Positions 27,290 through 37,745 are shown, counted from the first letter of the stretch. The stretch is 64,000 bases of DNA from Nocardiopsis quinghaiensis (GCF_008638365.1 NZ_VWVU01000006.1:186001-250000), one strand, 5' to 3'. The notes: generated by a model from the letters alone, not told the origin. A program made the numbers and translations.

Positions 27290-28312
27290 ATGCCCATCGC
27301 CAGCCCCGAGGTCTACACCGAGATGCTGAGCCGCGCGAAGTCCGAGGGCTTCGCCTACCCGGCGATCAACGTGACCTCCAGCCAGACTCTGCACGCCGCC
27401 CTACGCGGTTTCGCCGAGGCCGAAAGCGACGGCATCGTCCAGATTTCCACCGGTGGCGCGGAGTTCCTGTCCGGTGCCACCGTCAAGGACATGGTCACCG
27501 GCTCGGTCGCCTTCGCGGAGTTCGCCCGCGTGGTGGCCGACAAGTACCCGGTGAACATCGCCCTCCACACCGACCACTGCCCGAAGAACAAGCTCGACGG
27601 CTTCGTCCGCCCGCTGCTGGAGATCTCCAAGGAGCGTGTGGCCAAGGGCCAGGAGCCGCTGTTCCAGTCCCACATGTGGGACGGCTCGGCCGTGGAGCTG
27701 GAGGAGAACCTCCAGATCGCCGAGGAGCTGCTGGCCGCGTCCAAGGCCGCCCGCACGATCCTGGAGATCGAGGTCGGCGTCGTCGGCGGCGAGGAGGACG
27801 GCATCGTCGGCGAGATCAACGAGAAGCTGTACACCACGCCGAACGACGCCCTGCGCACCGCCGAGGTGCTGGGCCTGGGCGAGAAGGGCTACTACATGAC
27901 GGCCCTGACCTTCGGTAACGTGCACGGCTCCTACAAGCCCGGCTTCGTGAAGCTGCGCCCGGAGGTGCTCAAGAACGCCCAGGAGGCCGTCGCCGAGAAG
28001 CACGGTCGGGCCAAGGCGTTCGACTTCGTGTTCCACGGTGGCTCCGGCTCCACCATGGAGGAGATCCACGAGGCCATCGAGTACGGCGTGGTGAAGATGA
28101 ACGTCGACACCGACACGCAGTACGCGTACACCCGTCCCGTGGTCGACCACATCATGAAGAACTACGACGGCGTGCTGAAGATCGACGGGGAGATCGGCAA
28201 CAAGAAGGTCTACGACCCGCGCGCCTACGGCAAGGTCGCCGAGGCCGGCATGGCCGCCCGCGTGGTGGAGGCCGCCCAGCACCTGAAGTCCGCTGGCAAC
28301 AAGATGAAGTAG
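27290..28312 (+). CDS. fba: Class II fructose-bisphosphate aldolase
   Basis: The 340-residue zinc aldolase cleaves fructose 1,6-bisphosphate in glycolysis. It shows ALHTDHCPKNK (catalytic Asp and zinc His), SHMWDGSAVELEEN, EIEVGVVGGEEDG, the glycine-rich GNVHGSYKPG with zinc His, and VFHGGSGSTMEEI. AGGGAGAG upstream fixes the ATG. The product length is normal for the family. The gene has its own terminator and a DasR-type site upstream. Confidence 0.97.
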   Translation: MPIASPEVYTEMLSRAKSEGFAYPAINVTSSQTLHAALRGFAEAESDGIVQISTGGAEFLSGATVKDMVTGSVAFAEFARVVADKYPVNIALHTDHCPKNKLDGFVRPLLEISKERVAKGQEPLFQSHMWDGSAVELEENLQIAEELLAASKAARTILEIEVGVVGGEEDGIVGEINEKLYTTPNDALRTAEVLGLGEKGYYMTALTFGNVHGSYKPGFVKLRPEVLKNAQEAVAEKHGRAKAFDFVFHGGSGSTMEEIHEAIEYGVVKMNVDTDTQYAYTRPVVDHIMKNYDGVLKIDGEIGNKKVYDPRAYGKVAEAGMAARVVEAAQHLKSAGNKMK

Positions 28313-28338
28313 TCGTACTCCCACCGCGGTCCGCGGTC

Positions 28339-28376
28339 GGTGCCCGGCGGCCTCGGCCGCCGGGCACCTCGTTTTC
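28339..28376 (+). terminator. Intrinsic terminator of fba
   Basis: GGTGCCCGGCGGC pairs perfectly with GCCGCCGGGCACC across a 4-base loop and is followed by TCGTTTTCC. Confidence 0.85.
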
Positions 28377-28555
28377 CCCGGACGCCTTGTCCCACCGGCC
28401 GGGCCGCCGCGCCGACACATCTTGCTTACAAATCACCTCGAAGCACCAGAAATCATATTCTCCTCTTTTCCACAGCTTCCACAACCCCGCTTCCTGGGCG
28501 GGCGCGCGGGAATTACCCTGAAAGTCCACACCCCATCGGAGTGGAATGAGGAGAA

Positions 28556-28966
28556 TTGAAAGACAAGAATAGTGCTGTCCGAATCCTCGCGGCCTGGGTA
28601 CTCGCCGCGGGTGCCGTACTCGTCGGCGCGTCGACGGCCGGAACGGCCTGGGCCGGGAGCGAAACCGTGGCCGAACGCTCGTCCTACGTGTGCGGCCTCG
28701 GCGCCAACACCCCCTTCACCTCCGGTAACGCGATCTCCGGAACCGGCTCCCGCACGGGGTGCGCCGGTACCGTGACCCTCACCGTCCAGGTACGCAAGCA
28801 CCGCCCCGCATGGCCCGACAAGGTCGTGGCCGAGGCCAGTCGCAGCGGTTTCGGAAACAGCAGCTTCGCGGCCAACGGAAAGTGCGACGGCAACGGCACC
28901 TATTTCACCGAGGCGCGGAGCTCCACCGGAAACAAACTGTCCTCAGGGCGCGCCAACCGATGCTGA
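28556..28966 (+). CDS. Small secreted cysteine-containing protein
   Basis: The 136-residue product starts at TTG 28556, just after GAGGAGA. It has a Sec signal peptide (ILAAWVLAAGAVLVGASTAG, cleavage likely after AWA near residue 33) and an approximately 100-residue Gly/Ser/Thr-rich mature part. Four cysteines (YVCGLG, TGCAGT, GKCDGN and the C-terminal NRC) could form two disulfides. No family is recognised. An ATG at 28546 gives only a 9-codon ORF. An ABC exporter operon follows 57 bases downstream, so the peptide could be related to it. Confidence 0.7.
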   Translation: MKDKNSAVRILAAWVLAAGAVLVGASTAGTAWAGSETVAERSSYVCGLGANTPFTSGNAISGTGSRTGCAGTVTLTVQVRKHRPAWPDKVVAEASRSGFGNSSFAANGKCDGNGTYFTEARSSTGNKLSSGRANRC

Positions 28967-29023
28967 CCACAACAGAACACACGCATCCCCGTGGGAATGC
29001 GACGGGTGGGAACAGGCGGGGCC

Positions 29024-29785
29024 ATGCACATCACCGCTGAGGACCTGGACTTCGGCTACCCCGGCCGGAGAAAGGTGCTGGACGGTCTCACCTGGACCGT
29101 GGAGCCCGGTGTCACCGGGCTCCTCGGCCCCAACGGCTCGGGCAAGACCACGTTCCTCTCGCTCGTCGTGACGCTGCTCCCGGTGCGGAGGGGACGCCTC
29201 CTCCTCGGCGGCCACGACCTGTCCACCGCGGTCGGCCGCTCCGGGGCCCGGCGGGCGCTGGGGTTCGTCCCCCAGCGCTTCGCCCTGGCCGGGGAGCTGA
29301 CCGTGACGGACACGGTCGCCTACGCCGCGTGGGTGCACGGGCTGGCCAGGCGCGAGTGCGGGCGTGCGGCCGAGCGGGCGCTGGACCTGGTCGGCCTGGG
29401 CGAGCTCGCCGACCTGCGCACACGCACCCTGTCCGGAGGGCAGCGCCAGCGGGTCGGCATCGCCGCAGCGCTGGCCCACGATCCCCGGGTCCTGGTCCTG
29501 GACGAACCCACCGCGGGACTCGACCCCGGGCAACGGCTGCGGGTCCGGGAGGTCGTCGCACGGCTGGGACAGGACCGGACCGTCCTGGTCTCGACCCATC
29601 TGATCGAGGACGTCGCGCACCTGTGCACCACGGTCGGTGTCCTCGCGGGCGGGCGGATCGAGTTCCACGGCACCTTCCCCGAACTGGAGGCGCTGATCGA
29701 GGACAGCTCCGGCGGAAGCGCCTACGGCTCCGGGTTCGAGCGGGCCTACGACCGGTTGATCGAACGGATCGGGGAGCGCGCGTGA
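29024..29785 (+). CDS. ABC transporter ATP-binding protein
   Basis: The 253-residue ATPase has Walker A GPNGSGKTTF, Q-loop VPQRFALAGELTV, signature LSGGQRQRVG, Walker B VLVLDEPTAGLDPG and the switch His in VLVSTHLIEDV. The close LVSTHLIEDVAHLC and short length fit ABC-2/export-type subunits. ATG 29024 is preceded by AGGCGGGG. Its stop overlaps the start of the membrane gene (GTGA), so the two are co-translated. Confidence 0.94.
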   Translation: MHITAEDLDFGYPGRRKVLDGLTWTVEPGVTGLLGPNGSGKTTFLSLVVTLLPVRRGRLLLGGHDLSTAVGRSGARRALGFVPQRFALAGELTVTDTVAYAAWVHGLARRECGRAAERALDLVGLGELADLRTRTLSGGQRQRVGIAAALAHDPRVLVLDEPTAGLDPGQRLRVREVVARLGQDRTVLVSTHLIEDVAHLCTTVGVLAGGRIEFHGTFPELEALIEDSSGGSAYGSGFERAYDRLIERIGERA

Positions 29786-31095
29786 GTCCTTCGGCGGCAC
29801 GGTTGCGTGCCTCGCCCCTCTTCTGGCCGCTGCCGCCGGTCCTCGTCCTGGTCCCGGCGGGCCTGATCCTCGCCATGACCCTCGCGGGAACGTGGGGCCA
29901 GCTCGGTTGGCGGGCCCTGGACTGGGTGTACCTCTCCTCGCAGGTGGGCGCCCAGGCCCGGCTGCCGGCCGTGGTGGCGGCCGGGGCCGCCGCCCTGGTG
30001 GCCGGCCGGTTCACCCGTAGATCCCTGGTGTTCGCCCAGCCCTGGCAGCCGCGTGTGGAGCGGGACGTTCCCCTGCGCCACGCGGTGGTGGTCGTGGGCT
30101 GGTGCCTGGGGGCCTATCTGGTGGGCCTGCTCCCCCTGACGGGCGCCGTCGCCACGCGAGGCGCGGGGTCGCCGGATGCCGCCGCGGTCGCGGGCGCCCT
30201 GGCGGGGTTCGTGTCCCTCACCCTGCTGGGCTATCTGTGCGGTGTCGTGGCACGCGGCCTTCTCGCCGTGCCCGTCGCGGTCGGCACGGTCTTCCTTCTC
30301 ACCAGCCTGGTCTTCGTCTCGGACTCCTGGACCGCGCTGTCGCTCCGACTGCCCTTCGACCCCTTCCTGGGCATGCGCGAGGCCGCCGCCCTGGGCCCGT
30401 ACCGGCTGGGGTTCTTCCTGCTGCTGACGGTCGCGGTCGCCTGGACGGTCCTCTGGCTGCTGCGGACCCCGAGACGGTTCTCGGCCGTCCACGGGGTGGC
30501 CGTCGCCGCCGTCGCCGTGACCATGGTCCTGCCGCACCTGCGTCCGTTCCCGCTCGTGACCCGGGCTCCGGGGCCCGCGGTCTGCGATGAGCGCGGGGGT
30601 GTCCGCTACTGCGTGCACGAGGGGCACGCGGAGGAACTCACCGCGGTCACCGGCCTGGCCGCTCCGGTGTTCGACGCCTACGGGCCGACTGACGCCCTCC
30701 CCCGGGAGGTCCGCGACCAGAGCCTGTCCCGCGGTGACGAGGAGGTGCTCGACGGACCCGGTCAGGACGTGCTCTGGCTGCCCGTCTACCCCGGCTGGGA
30801 TCCGTACCAGCAGGTGCCCGCGGCCGCGGCCGAGTGGGTGGCACCCGACGTGGACCGGTGCGGTTCCGGGAGCGTGGCCAGCCTGGACCACAACGCCGAG
30901 CCGGAGGAGCGCCGGGCCGCCGTCGTCTACGGCCTGAAGGCGTGGCTGGCCTCGCAGGCCTTCGAGGGGGATGCCTACGGTAACGACCTGTTCGCCGACG
31001 CCGACCCCGAGCAGGTCCGCGCGTGGATCCGGCAGGACCGGGAGCGCCTGGTGTCGTGTGAGGTGGATCCCGAGGAGCTGCCATGGCGAACGTGA
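29782..31095 (+). CDS. ABC transporter membrane protein with large extracytoplasmic domain
   Basis: The 437-residue protein has about six hydrophobic helices up to residue 265, then a soluble domain of about 170 residues with two cysteines near its start (CDERGGVRYC) and a third pair further on, suggesting an oxidised exterior location. No protease motif was certain. It pairs with the upstream ATPase. The next gene starts 13 bases before its stop. The substrate is unknown; the upstream small secreted protein is one candidate. Confidence 0.75.
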   Translation: MSPSAARLRASPLFWPLPPVLVLVPAGLILAMTLAGTWGQLGWRALDWVYLSSQVGAQARLPAVVAAGAAALVAGRFTRRSLVFAQPWQPRVERDVPLRHAVVVVGWCLGAYLVGLLPLTGAVATRGAGSPDAAAVAGALAGFVSLTLLGYLCGVVARGLLAVPVAVGTVFLLTSLVFVSDSWTALSLRLPFDPFLGMREAAALGPYRLGFFLLLTVAVAWTVLWLLRTPRRFSAVHGVAVAAVAVTMVLPHLRPFPLVTRAPGPAVCDERGGVRYCVHEGHAEELTAVTGLAAPVFDAYGPTDALPREVRDQSLSRGDEEVLDGPGQDVLWLPVYPGWDPYQQVPAAAAEWVAPDVDRCGSGSVASLDHNAEPEERRAAVVYGLKAWLASQAFEGDAYGNDLFADADPEQVRAWIRQDRERLVSCEVDPEELPWRT

Positions 31096-31742
31096 TCCTG
31101 CGGCCCTCGCTGCTGCCGGTGCTCGGCGCGCTGGCCGCCGCCGCCGTGGCGGCGGTCTTCGGTATGGCCGCGCTGGGGATCGTGGTGCCGGTTGCGGTGT
31201 TCGACTGGCCCAACGAGGAGCAGCGGATCCCCGTCGCGGAACTGCTGTGCGTGTGCGCGGCCATGGCGGGTGCCTGGGCCAACCGTCCCCGGCTGTGGGT
31301 GTGGGAGCGTCTGGGCGGTACGCGGACCCGCGTGCGTGCGGCCGCGGTGGCCGCGATCGGCGTGGTCATGCCGGTGGCGGCGGGGTCCGCCGTCCTGGTC
31401 GTCTCTCCCCCTGCGGAGAACACGTGGCTGCTGGTGACCAACATCCTGCTGGCGGCCTCCGCCGTGTACCTGCTGGCTCCCTTCGTGGGCGCGGTGCCGT
31501 CGGGTCTGGCGGTACTGGCGGGGATCTTCCTGGGTGCCGCGGCCTGCAACATGGTTCCGGGACTGAACCGGGTGAGCCCGTACGCGTACGCGGGGAGCGA
31601 CGGGTGGATCGCCCCGGACCTCCTGCCCGGCGGAGCGGTGCCCGCCCTGGCCGTGGGCACGGCGGCGGCCGCACTGGGGGTGCACGCGGTGACGCGCGGC
31701 TCGACGGCTCGGACCCACCAGCGCGGGGAGGAGCCGGAGTGA
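31083..31742 (+). CDS. Membrane protein, second permease-like subunit of the ABC operon
   Basis: The 219-residue protein has about six hydrophobic segments (for example LLPVLGALAAAAVAAVFGMA and AAVAAIGVVMPVAAGSAVLV). It overlaps the previous gene by 13 bases, so it is part of the same operon. There is no recognised family motif; by position it is the third component of the ABC system. Confidence 0.7.
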   Translation: MANVILRPSLLPVLGALAAAAVAAVFGMAALGIVVPVAVFDWPNEEQRIPVAELLCVCAAMAGAWANRPRLWVWERLGGTRTRVRAAAVAAIGVVMPVAAGSAVLVVSPPAENTWLLVTNILLAASAVYLLAPFVGAVPSGLAVLAGIFLGAAACNMVPGLNRVSPYAYAGSDGWIAPDLLPGGAVPALAVGTAAAALGVHAVTRGSTARTHQRGEEPE

Positions 31743-31791
31743 GCCGGGCAGACCTTCTGGAAGCAGTACCGCCCGGTGGCAGGATGGGGGC

Positions 31792-32208
31792 ATGAACCTG
31801 CACCAGAACCTGCTGAACGAGCCGCCCGAGACGCGCCTGGCCGACCACCCCGAGGCCCGCGAGGCGCTCACCGCGGCCGAGGACCCCACGCCGGTCGCCG
31901 GTCGCTTTCCGGAGTACTCCGCCGCGTGGGCACGCCTGGCCGAGCTGTCCCTGGCCGACGGCCAGCCGGTGACCGCCTACGCCTACGCCCGTACGGGCTA
32001 CCACCGGGGCCTGGACCAGCTGCGCCGCTCGGGGTGGAAGGGCCACGGCCCGATCCCCTGGGAGCACGAGCCCAACCAGGGCTTCCTGCGCGCGCTGCAC
32101 GCCCTGGGCCGGGCCTCCGCGGAGATCGGCGACACCGAGGAGGCCGAGCGCTGCGCCACCTTCCTGCGCGAGTCCAGCGCCGAGGCGGACAAGGCCCTCA
32201 ACAGCTGA
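31792..32208 (+). CDS. DUF3151 family protein
   Basis: The 138-residue protein matches DUF3151, a conserved actinobacterial family of unknown function. It has LLNEPPETRL near the start, AYAYARTGYHRGLDQLRR, WKGHGPIPWEHEPNQGFLRAL and the terminal EEAERCATFLRESS. The helical pairs look TPR-like. It commonly lies between central metabolism genes in actinomycetes, and here it precedes purA. Confidence 0.92.
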   Translation: MNLHQNLLNEPPETRLADHPEAREALTAAEDPTPVAGRFPEYSAAWARLAELSLADGQPVTAYAYARTGYHRGLDQLRRSGWKGHGPIPWEHEPNQGFLRALHALGRASAEIGDTEEAERCATFLRESSAEADKALNS

Positions 32209-32231
32209 GGCCCCGGGCCTCGGCCGAGGGG

Positions 32232-32262
32232 CCGTCCGGATCCCTCCGAGGAGTCCGGACGG
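32232..32262 (+). terminator. Hairpin after the DUF3151 gene
   Basis: CCGTCCGGA and TCCGGACGG are perfect complements around a 13-base loop, 24 bases after the stop codon. There is no U-tract. Confidence 0.5.
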
Positions 32263-32390
32263 TCCCTCGCATGCCGGGGCGCCCACGGGAACCGGCCATC
32301 TCCCCCGTGCGGAAAGGGTGCGAAAACCACCTTTCCGTGTGCACTGGGAGCAGGAGTAAACCGTGTGCCCCAGGTGCCATAGCGTCCCAC

Positions 32391-32419
32391 TTAACCCGGA
32401 TGCGGTGGTCGTGTACCCT
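32391..32419 (+). promoter_or_regulatory. Housekeeping-type promoter of purA
   Basis: TTAACC and TACCCT are separated by exactly 17 bases, a good fit to actinomycete principal sigma factor promoters. Transcription would start near 32426, leaving a leader of about 95 bases. Confidence 0.6.
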
Positions 32420-32432
32420 CAATACGCAACGG

Positions 32433-32462
32433 CCCCTGTCGCAGCCTTGCGCCAGGGGTTTT
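32433..32462 (+). terminator. Attenuator-like terminator in the purA leader
   Basis: CCCCTG...CAGGGG with an inner GCA/TGC pairing is followed directly by TTTT, an intrinsic terminator lying between the promoter and purA. A second small hairpin (CGGGGC/GCCCCG, 32470-32488) follows. The arrangement suggests premature-termination control. Confidence 0.6.
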
Positions 32463-32512
32463 CCATGTTCGGGGCCGGAAAAGCCCCGGTCAGGTGTCGA
32501 ACGAAGAGGTAG

Positions 32513-33802
<1,290 letters not shown>

Positions 33803-33843
33803 CCCCCCGTCTGTCCGCCTTCAACACGAAGAGGCCCCCTGTA

Positions 33844-35094
33844 GTGAAAGCCCTCGTTCTCGGCGGCGGAGGCCGCGAGCACGCCCTCGTCCGTGCGCTG
33901 TCCCTGGACCCGGGTGTCACCAGTATCCACAGCGCCCCCGGCAACCCCGGCATCTCGGAGTTGGCCGAGAACCACGTCATCAACGTGACCGACGGCCTGG
34001 CCGTGACCGAACTGGCCTCGCGCATCCGCGCCGAGCTGGTCGTGATCGGCCCTGAGGCGCCGTTGGTCGCCGGTGTGGCGGACGCCCTGCGCGACCGGGG
34101 CATCCCGGTGTTCGGCCCCGACCAGGAGGCAGCCCGCCTGGAGGGCTCCAAGGCCTTCGCCAAGGAGGTCATGGAGGCCGCCGGGGTACCCACCGCCAAG
34201 GCGCGGGTGTGCAAGACCGCCGGCCAGGTGTCCGAGGCGCTGGACGAGTTCGGCACCCCGTACGTGGTCAAGAACGACGGTCTGGCCGCGGGCAAGGGTG
34301 TCGTGGTGACCGAGGAGCGCGCGCTCGCCGAGCGGCACGCCCGCGAGTGCGGCCGCGTGGTCATCGAGGAGTTCCTCGACGGCCCGGAGGTGTCTCTCTT
34401 CGTGCTGAGCGACGGCCTGCACGCGCTGCCGCTGCTGCCCGCGCAGGACTTCAAGCGCGCCTACGACGGAGACCAGGGCCCCAACACGGGCGGCATGGGC
34501 GCCTACGCGCCGCTGCCCTGGGCCCCGGCGGGCCTGGTGGACGAGATCATGGGGTCGGTCGTGCGGCCGACCCTGGTGGAGATGAACCGGCGCGGCAAGC
34601 GCTACCAGGGGCTGCTGTACGTGGGCCTGGCGCTCACCTCCCGGGGCCCGCGCGTGGTGGAGTTCAACGCCCGGTTCGGCGACCCGGAGACCCAGGTGGT
34701 CCTGGACCGGTTGGCGACCCCGGTCGGCGCGGTCCTTCAGGCCACCGACACCGGCGGCCTGAAGAGCATCGGCTCCCTCCAGTGGAAGCAGGGCGCCGCG
34801 GTCACCGTGGTGATCGCCGCCGAGAACTACCCGGGGGACCCGGCCAGGGGCGACGTCATCGGCGGGCTGGACGCGGCGAACGCGCTGGACGGCGCGTACG
34901 TACTGCACGCGGGCACCACCTGGGAGGGCACGAACGGCGTCAAGTCCAACGGCGGGCGGGTGCTCAACGTGGTCGGCACCGGCGCCGACCTGCGCCAGGC
35001 TCGCTCGCGGGCCTACGAGGCGGCGTCCCGGATCGAGCTGCGCGGCTCGTTCCACCGCACCGACATCGCCGAGCGGGCCGCCGCCGAGCTGTAG
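33844..35094 (+). CDS. purD: Phosphoribosylamine--glycine ligase (GARS)
   Basis: The 416-residue ATP-grasp enzyme catalyses the second purine step. The start is GTG 33844 giving MKALVLGGGGREHALVRAL, with AGAGG about 10 bases upstream. The ATP-grasp features VKNDGLAAGKGVVV, EEFLDGPEVSLF, the GPNTGGMGAYAPLPW substrate loop and VVEFNARFGDPETQ are clear. It is adjacent to purA and purC, a small purine operon. Confidence 0.97.
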   Translation: MKALVLGGGGREHALVRALSLDPGVTSIHSAPGNPGISELAENHVINVTDGLAVTELASRIRAELVVIGPEAPLVAGVADALRDRGIPVFGPDQEAARLEGSKAFAKEVMEAAGVPTAKARVCKTAGQVSEALDEFGTPYVVKNDGLAAGKGVVVTEERALAERHARECGRVVIEEFLDGPEVSLFVLSDGLHALPLLPAQDFKRAYDGDQGPNTGGMGAYAPLPWAPAGLVDEIMGSVVRPTLVEMNRRGKRYQGLLYVGLALTSRGPRVVEFNARFGDPETQVVLDRLATPVGAVLQATDTGGLKSIGSLQWKQGAAVTVVIAAENYPGDPARGDVIGGLDAANALDGAYVLHAGTTWEGTNGVKSNGGRVLNVVGTGADLRQARSRAYEAASRIELRGSFHRTDIAERAAAEL

Positions 35095-35165
35095 CGGACG
35101 GGACCGCGCCCAGCGCCCCCTGCCCTGCGGACGGTCAGGATCGAACTCCCAGAAAGGTAGGGACC

Positions 35166-36071
35166 GTGAGCGGTTTCGTCGTCAGGCCCGAACCCGTCCA
35201 GGTCGAGGGACTCACCCACCTGCACACCGGCAAGGTGCGCGAACTGTACGCCGCGGCCGACGGCGCGCTGGTGATGGTCGCCAGCGACCGGGTGTCGGCC
35301 TACGACTGGGTGCTGCCCACCGAGATCCCGGGCAAGGGGCGGCTGCTCACCCAGCTGTCCCTGTGGTGGTTCGACCAGCTGGGCGACCTGGTGCCCAACC
35401 ACGTCGTGTCCGACACCCTGCCCGAGGGCGCCCCCGACGACTGGGTGGGAAGGACGCTGGTGTGCCGCAGGCTGGACATGGTGCCGGTGGAGTGTGTGGC
35501 CCGCGGCTACCTCACCGGATCCGGCCTGGAGGAGTACCGGGTGGACGGCACCGTGTGCGGGATCGCACTCCCCGACGGACTGGTCGACGGTTCCGAGCTG
35601 CCCGAGCCGGTCTTCACCCCGGCGACCAAGGCCGAGGTCGGCGATCACGACGAGAACGTCTCCTTCGAGGCCGTCGCCGCCGCGCACGGCGAGGAGCTGG
35701 CCGCCGGGCTGCGCGACCTCACCCTGCGGGTGTACGGGCGCGGCCGGGAGGTCGCACGGGAGCGCGGCATCATCCTCGCCGACACCAAGTTCGAGTACGG
35801 GCGGGACGAGGACGGGAACCTGGTGCTGGCCGACGAGGTGTTCACGCCGGACTCCTCCCGCTACTGGCCCGCGGACGCGTGGGCCCCCGGAGGGCCGCAA
35901 CCCTCCTTCGACAAGCAGGTGCTGCGGGACTGGCTGCGCTCACCCGAGGCCGGATGGGACCGGGCGTCGGAGACCCCGCCGCCGGAGCTGCCCGGGCACG
36001 TGGTGCAACGCACCCTCGACCGGTACGTGGAGATCTACGAGCGTCTGACCGGGGACAGGCCCGCCCTGTGA
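35166..36071 (+). CDS. purC: SAICAR synthase
   Basis: The 301-residue enzyme condenses CAIR with aspartate. Start GTG 35166 has AGAAAGGTAGGG upstream. It carries HTGKVRELYA, MVASDRVSAYDWVLPTEIPG, VECVARGYLTGSGLEEY, DENVSFEAVAA, and the IILADTKFEYGRDEDGNLVL segment with DEVFTPDSSRYW. The longer length (about 300 versus about 240) is the eukaryote/actinobacterial type. Confidence 0.96.
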   Translation: MSGFVVRPEPVQVEGLTHLHTGKVRELYAAADGALVMVASDRVSAYDWVLPTEIPGKGRLLTQLSLWWFDQLGDLVPNHVVSDTLPEGAPDDWVGRTLVCRRLDMVPVECVARGYLTGSGLEEYRVDGTVCGIALPDGLVDGSELPEPVFTPATKAEVGDHDENVSFEAVAAAHGEELAAGLRDLTLRVYGRGREVARERGIILADTKFEYGRDEDGNLVLADEVFTPDSSRYWPADAWAPGGPQPSFDKQVLRDWLRSPEAGWDRASETPPPELPGHVVQRTLDRYVEIYERLTGDRPAL

Positions 36072-36443
36072 AACACCGCGTCGGGGTGATTCGGCGCACG
36101 CGGTCATCGTTCCGTGCCCGGAAGCGCGTATGGTGGTTGACGTTGTGCGCAACGCCGGTACGGGTTCACCGCCCGCGCGTGCGGCGTGCGGCGGCCCTGG
36201 TCTTTCCCGCCGGGCGAAATACCCCTGTGGCCGTTTGACGGGACTCTACCCGCGATTCGCGGGTATACCACGTTCTGGATCGGTACACGCAGGCGAGTGC
36301 TATAGAGTCGTCGCGAACACCGGTTCACTGGCCGCGCAGGTCACACGCACGATGGTCGCAACGTTCCAGAGGAAACCCGCGTCCAATACAGGCGAAGCCC
36401 GACGAGGGTGACCTTTTTTCACATCTGCCTCACAAAGGAGCAC
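36072..36443. other. Intergenic region between purC and the MurA gene
   Basis: It holds a TTGACG at 36235-36240, the palindrome listed separately and TATAGA at 36301-36306. These are promoter-like pieces but none is combined with ideal spacing. No gene is supported. Confidence 0.5.
36247..36265. promoter_or_regulatory. Perfect 19-bp palindrome upstream of the MurA gene
   Basis: TACCCGCGA-T-TCGCGGGTA is a perfect 9-bp inverted repeat about 180 bases ahead of the MurA start and 6 bases after a TTGACG. It looks like a dimeric repressor operator. Confidence 0.5.
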
Positions 36444-37745
36444 ATGAGCATGGGCCAGGAGGTTCGTTACCGCGTCCGCGGCGGACGCCCCCTCAGTGGA
36501 ACGGCGTTCATCCAAGGCGCGAAGAACGCCGTCCTGCCGATGATCGGGGCCGCCCTACTCGCGGCCAGGGGCCGTACGGTGTTGCGGAACGTTCCGGTCA
36601 TCGAGGACGTCTACCGAGCTCTTGAGCTCGCCGAACACGTGGGCGCCAAGGTCGAGTTCCACGAGGCCGAACGGACCGTCGTCATAGACGCCTCCAGGCT
36701 CAACGACCCCGAGCTCGCTGTTCTGCCCGCCGATATCGCGGCCCGTTTCCGCGGTTCCGTGCTCTTCGTCCCCGCGCTGATGCACCGCACCGGACGCGCC
36801 CGTATCGAGGGCGTCGGCGGATGCAACCTGGGCAGCCGCAACCTCGACTTCCACTACCGGGGCTTCGCGCGCCTGGGCGCCGAGGTCACCGAGGACACCG
36901 AGCGCAACCACATCAACGTCGAGGCCAGCAACCTCCGCGGTGGCCGCCTCTACCTGGACACCCCGTCCCACACGGGCACCGAGAACCTGATCATGGCCGC
37001 GGTCCTGGCCCCCGGCACCACCGTGATCGAGCACGCGGCCCTGGAGCCCGAGGTCCTCGACGTCATCGAGTTCCTGAGCGCCATGGGCGCCAAGATCAGC
37101 GGCGGCGGCACGGGCTTCATCACCGTCGAGGGCGTCGAGCAGCTCACGGCCGTCGAGCACACCATCATGGCCGACCGCATCGACGCCGGCGTGTTCGCGA
37201 TGACCGTCGCCGCCACCGGCGGCGAGGTGAGCCTCGTGGGCGCCCAGCTGGAGCACCTGGGTGTGGCCCGCTGGAAACTCGAGCAGATGGGTGTGGGTTT
37301 CTCCCAGGAGGGCGCGGTCCTGCACGTCCAGCGCGACCCCTCGGTGCCGCTGCGCCCCATCAACGCCGTCACCTCGCCCTTCCCGGGCTTCGCCACCGAC
37401 CTGCAGTCCCCGCTGATGGCCCTGGCCACCCTGGCCGATGGTGAGAGCTACATCCACGAGGCCATCTACGACGGCCGGTTCGCCCTGGCCGACGAGCTCA
37501 CCAAGATGGGTGCCAAGATCGAGGTGGAGGGCACGCGCGCGATCGTGCACGGCACCACCAACCTGCGCGGTGCCGAGGTCATCGCCCACGACCTGCGCAC
37601 CGGTGCGGCCCTGGTCCTCGCCGGACTGGTCGCCGAAGGTGAGACAATCGTGGCGCCTGGTTATCTGGTGGACCGCGGTCACGCTCAGTTCGCGTCTCGG
37701 CTCGCCGCGCTAGGCGGTGACGTGGAGCGCGTCACCGTCTCGTAG
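36444..37745 (+). CDS. murA: UDP-N-acetylglucosamine 1-carboxyvinyltransferase family (MurA-like)
   Basis: The 433-residue enolpyruvyl transferase has the MurA lysine in FIQGAKNAVLPMIGAALLA, the catalytic-loop cysteine in GVGGCNLGSRNLDFHYRGF, and the DRIDAGVFAMTVAATGGEV and GFATDLQSPLMALATLADG segments. The usual GGCxIGARPVDLH reads GGCNLGSRNLDFH, so this may be a divergent second MurA. It would transfer enolpyruvate from PEP to UDP-GlcNAc for peptidoglycan. AAAGGAG lies 3 bases before ATG 36444; the next ATG (36450) has better spacing. Confidence 0.88.
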   Translation: MSMGQEVRYRVRGGRPLSGTAFIQGAKNAVLPMIGAALLAARGRTVLRNVPVIEDVYRALELAEHVGAKVEFHEAERTVVIDASRLNDPELAVLPADIAARFRGSVLFVPALMHRTGRARIEGVGGCNLGSRNLDFHYRGFARLGAEVTEDTERNHINVEASNLRGGRLYLDTPSHTGTENLIMAAVLAPGTTVIEHAALEPEVLDVIEFLSAMGAKISGGGTGFITVEGVEQLTAVEHTIMADRIDAGVFAMTVAATGGEVSLVGAQLEHLGVARWKLEQMGVGFSQEGAVLHVQRDPSVPLRPINAVTSPFPGFATDLQSPLMALATLADGESYIHEAIYDGRFALADELTKMGAKIEVEGTRAIVHGTTNLRGAEVIAHDLRTGAALVLAGLVAEGETIVAPGYLVDRGHAQFASRLAALGGDVERVTVS

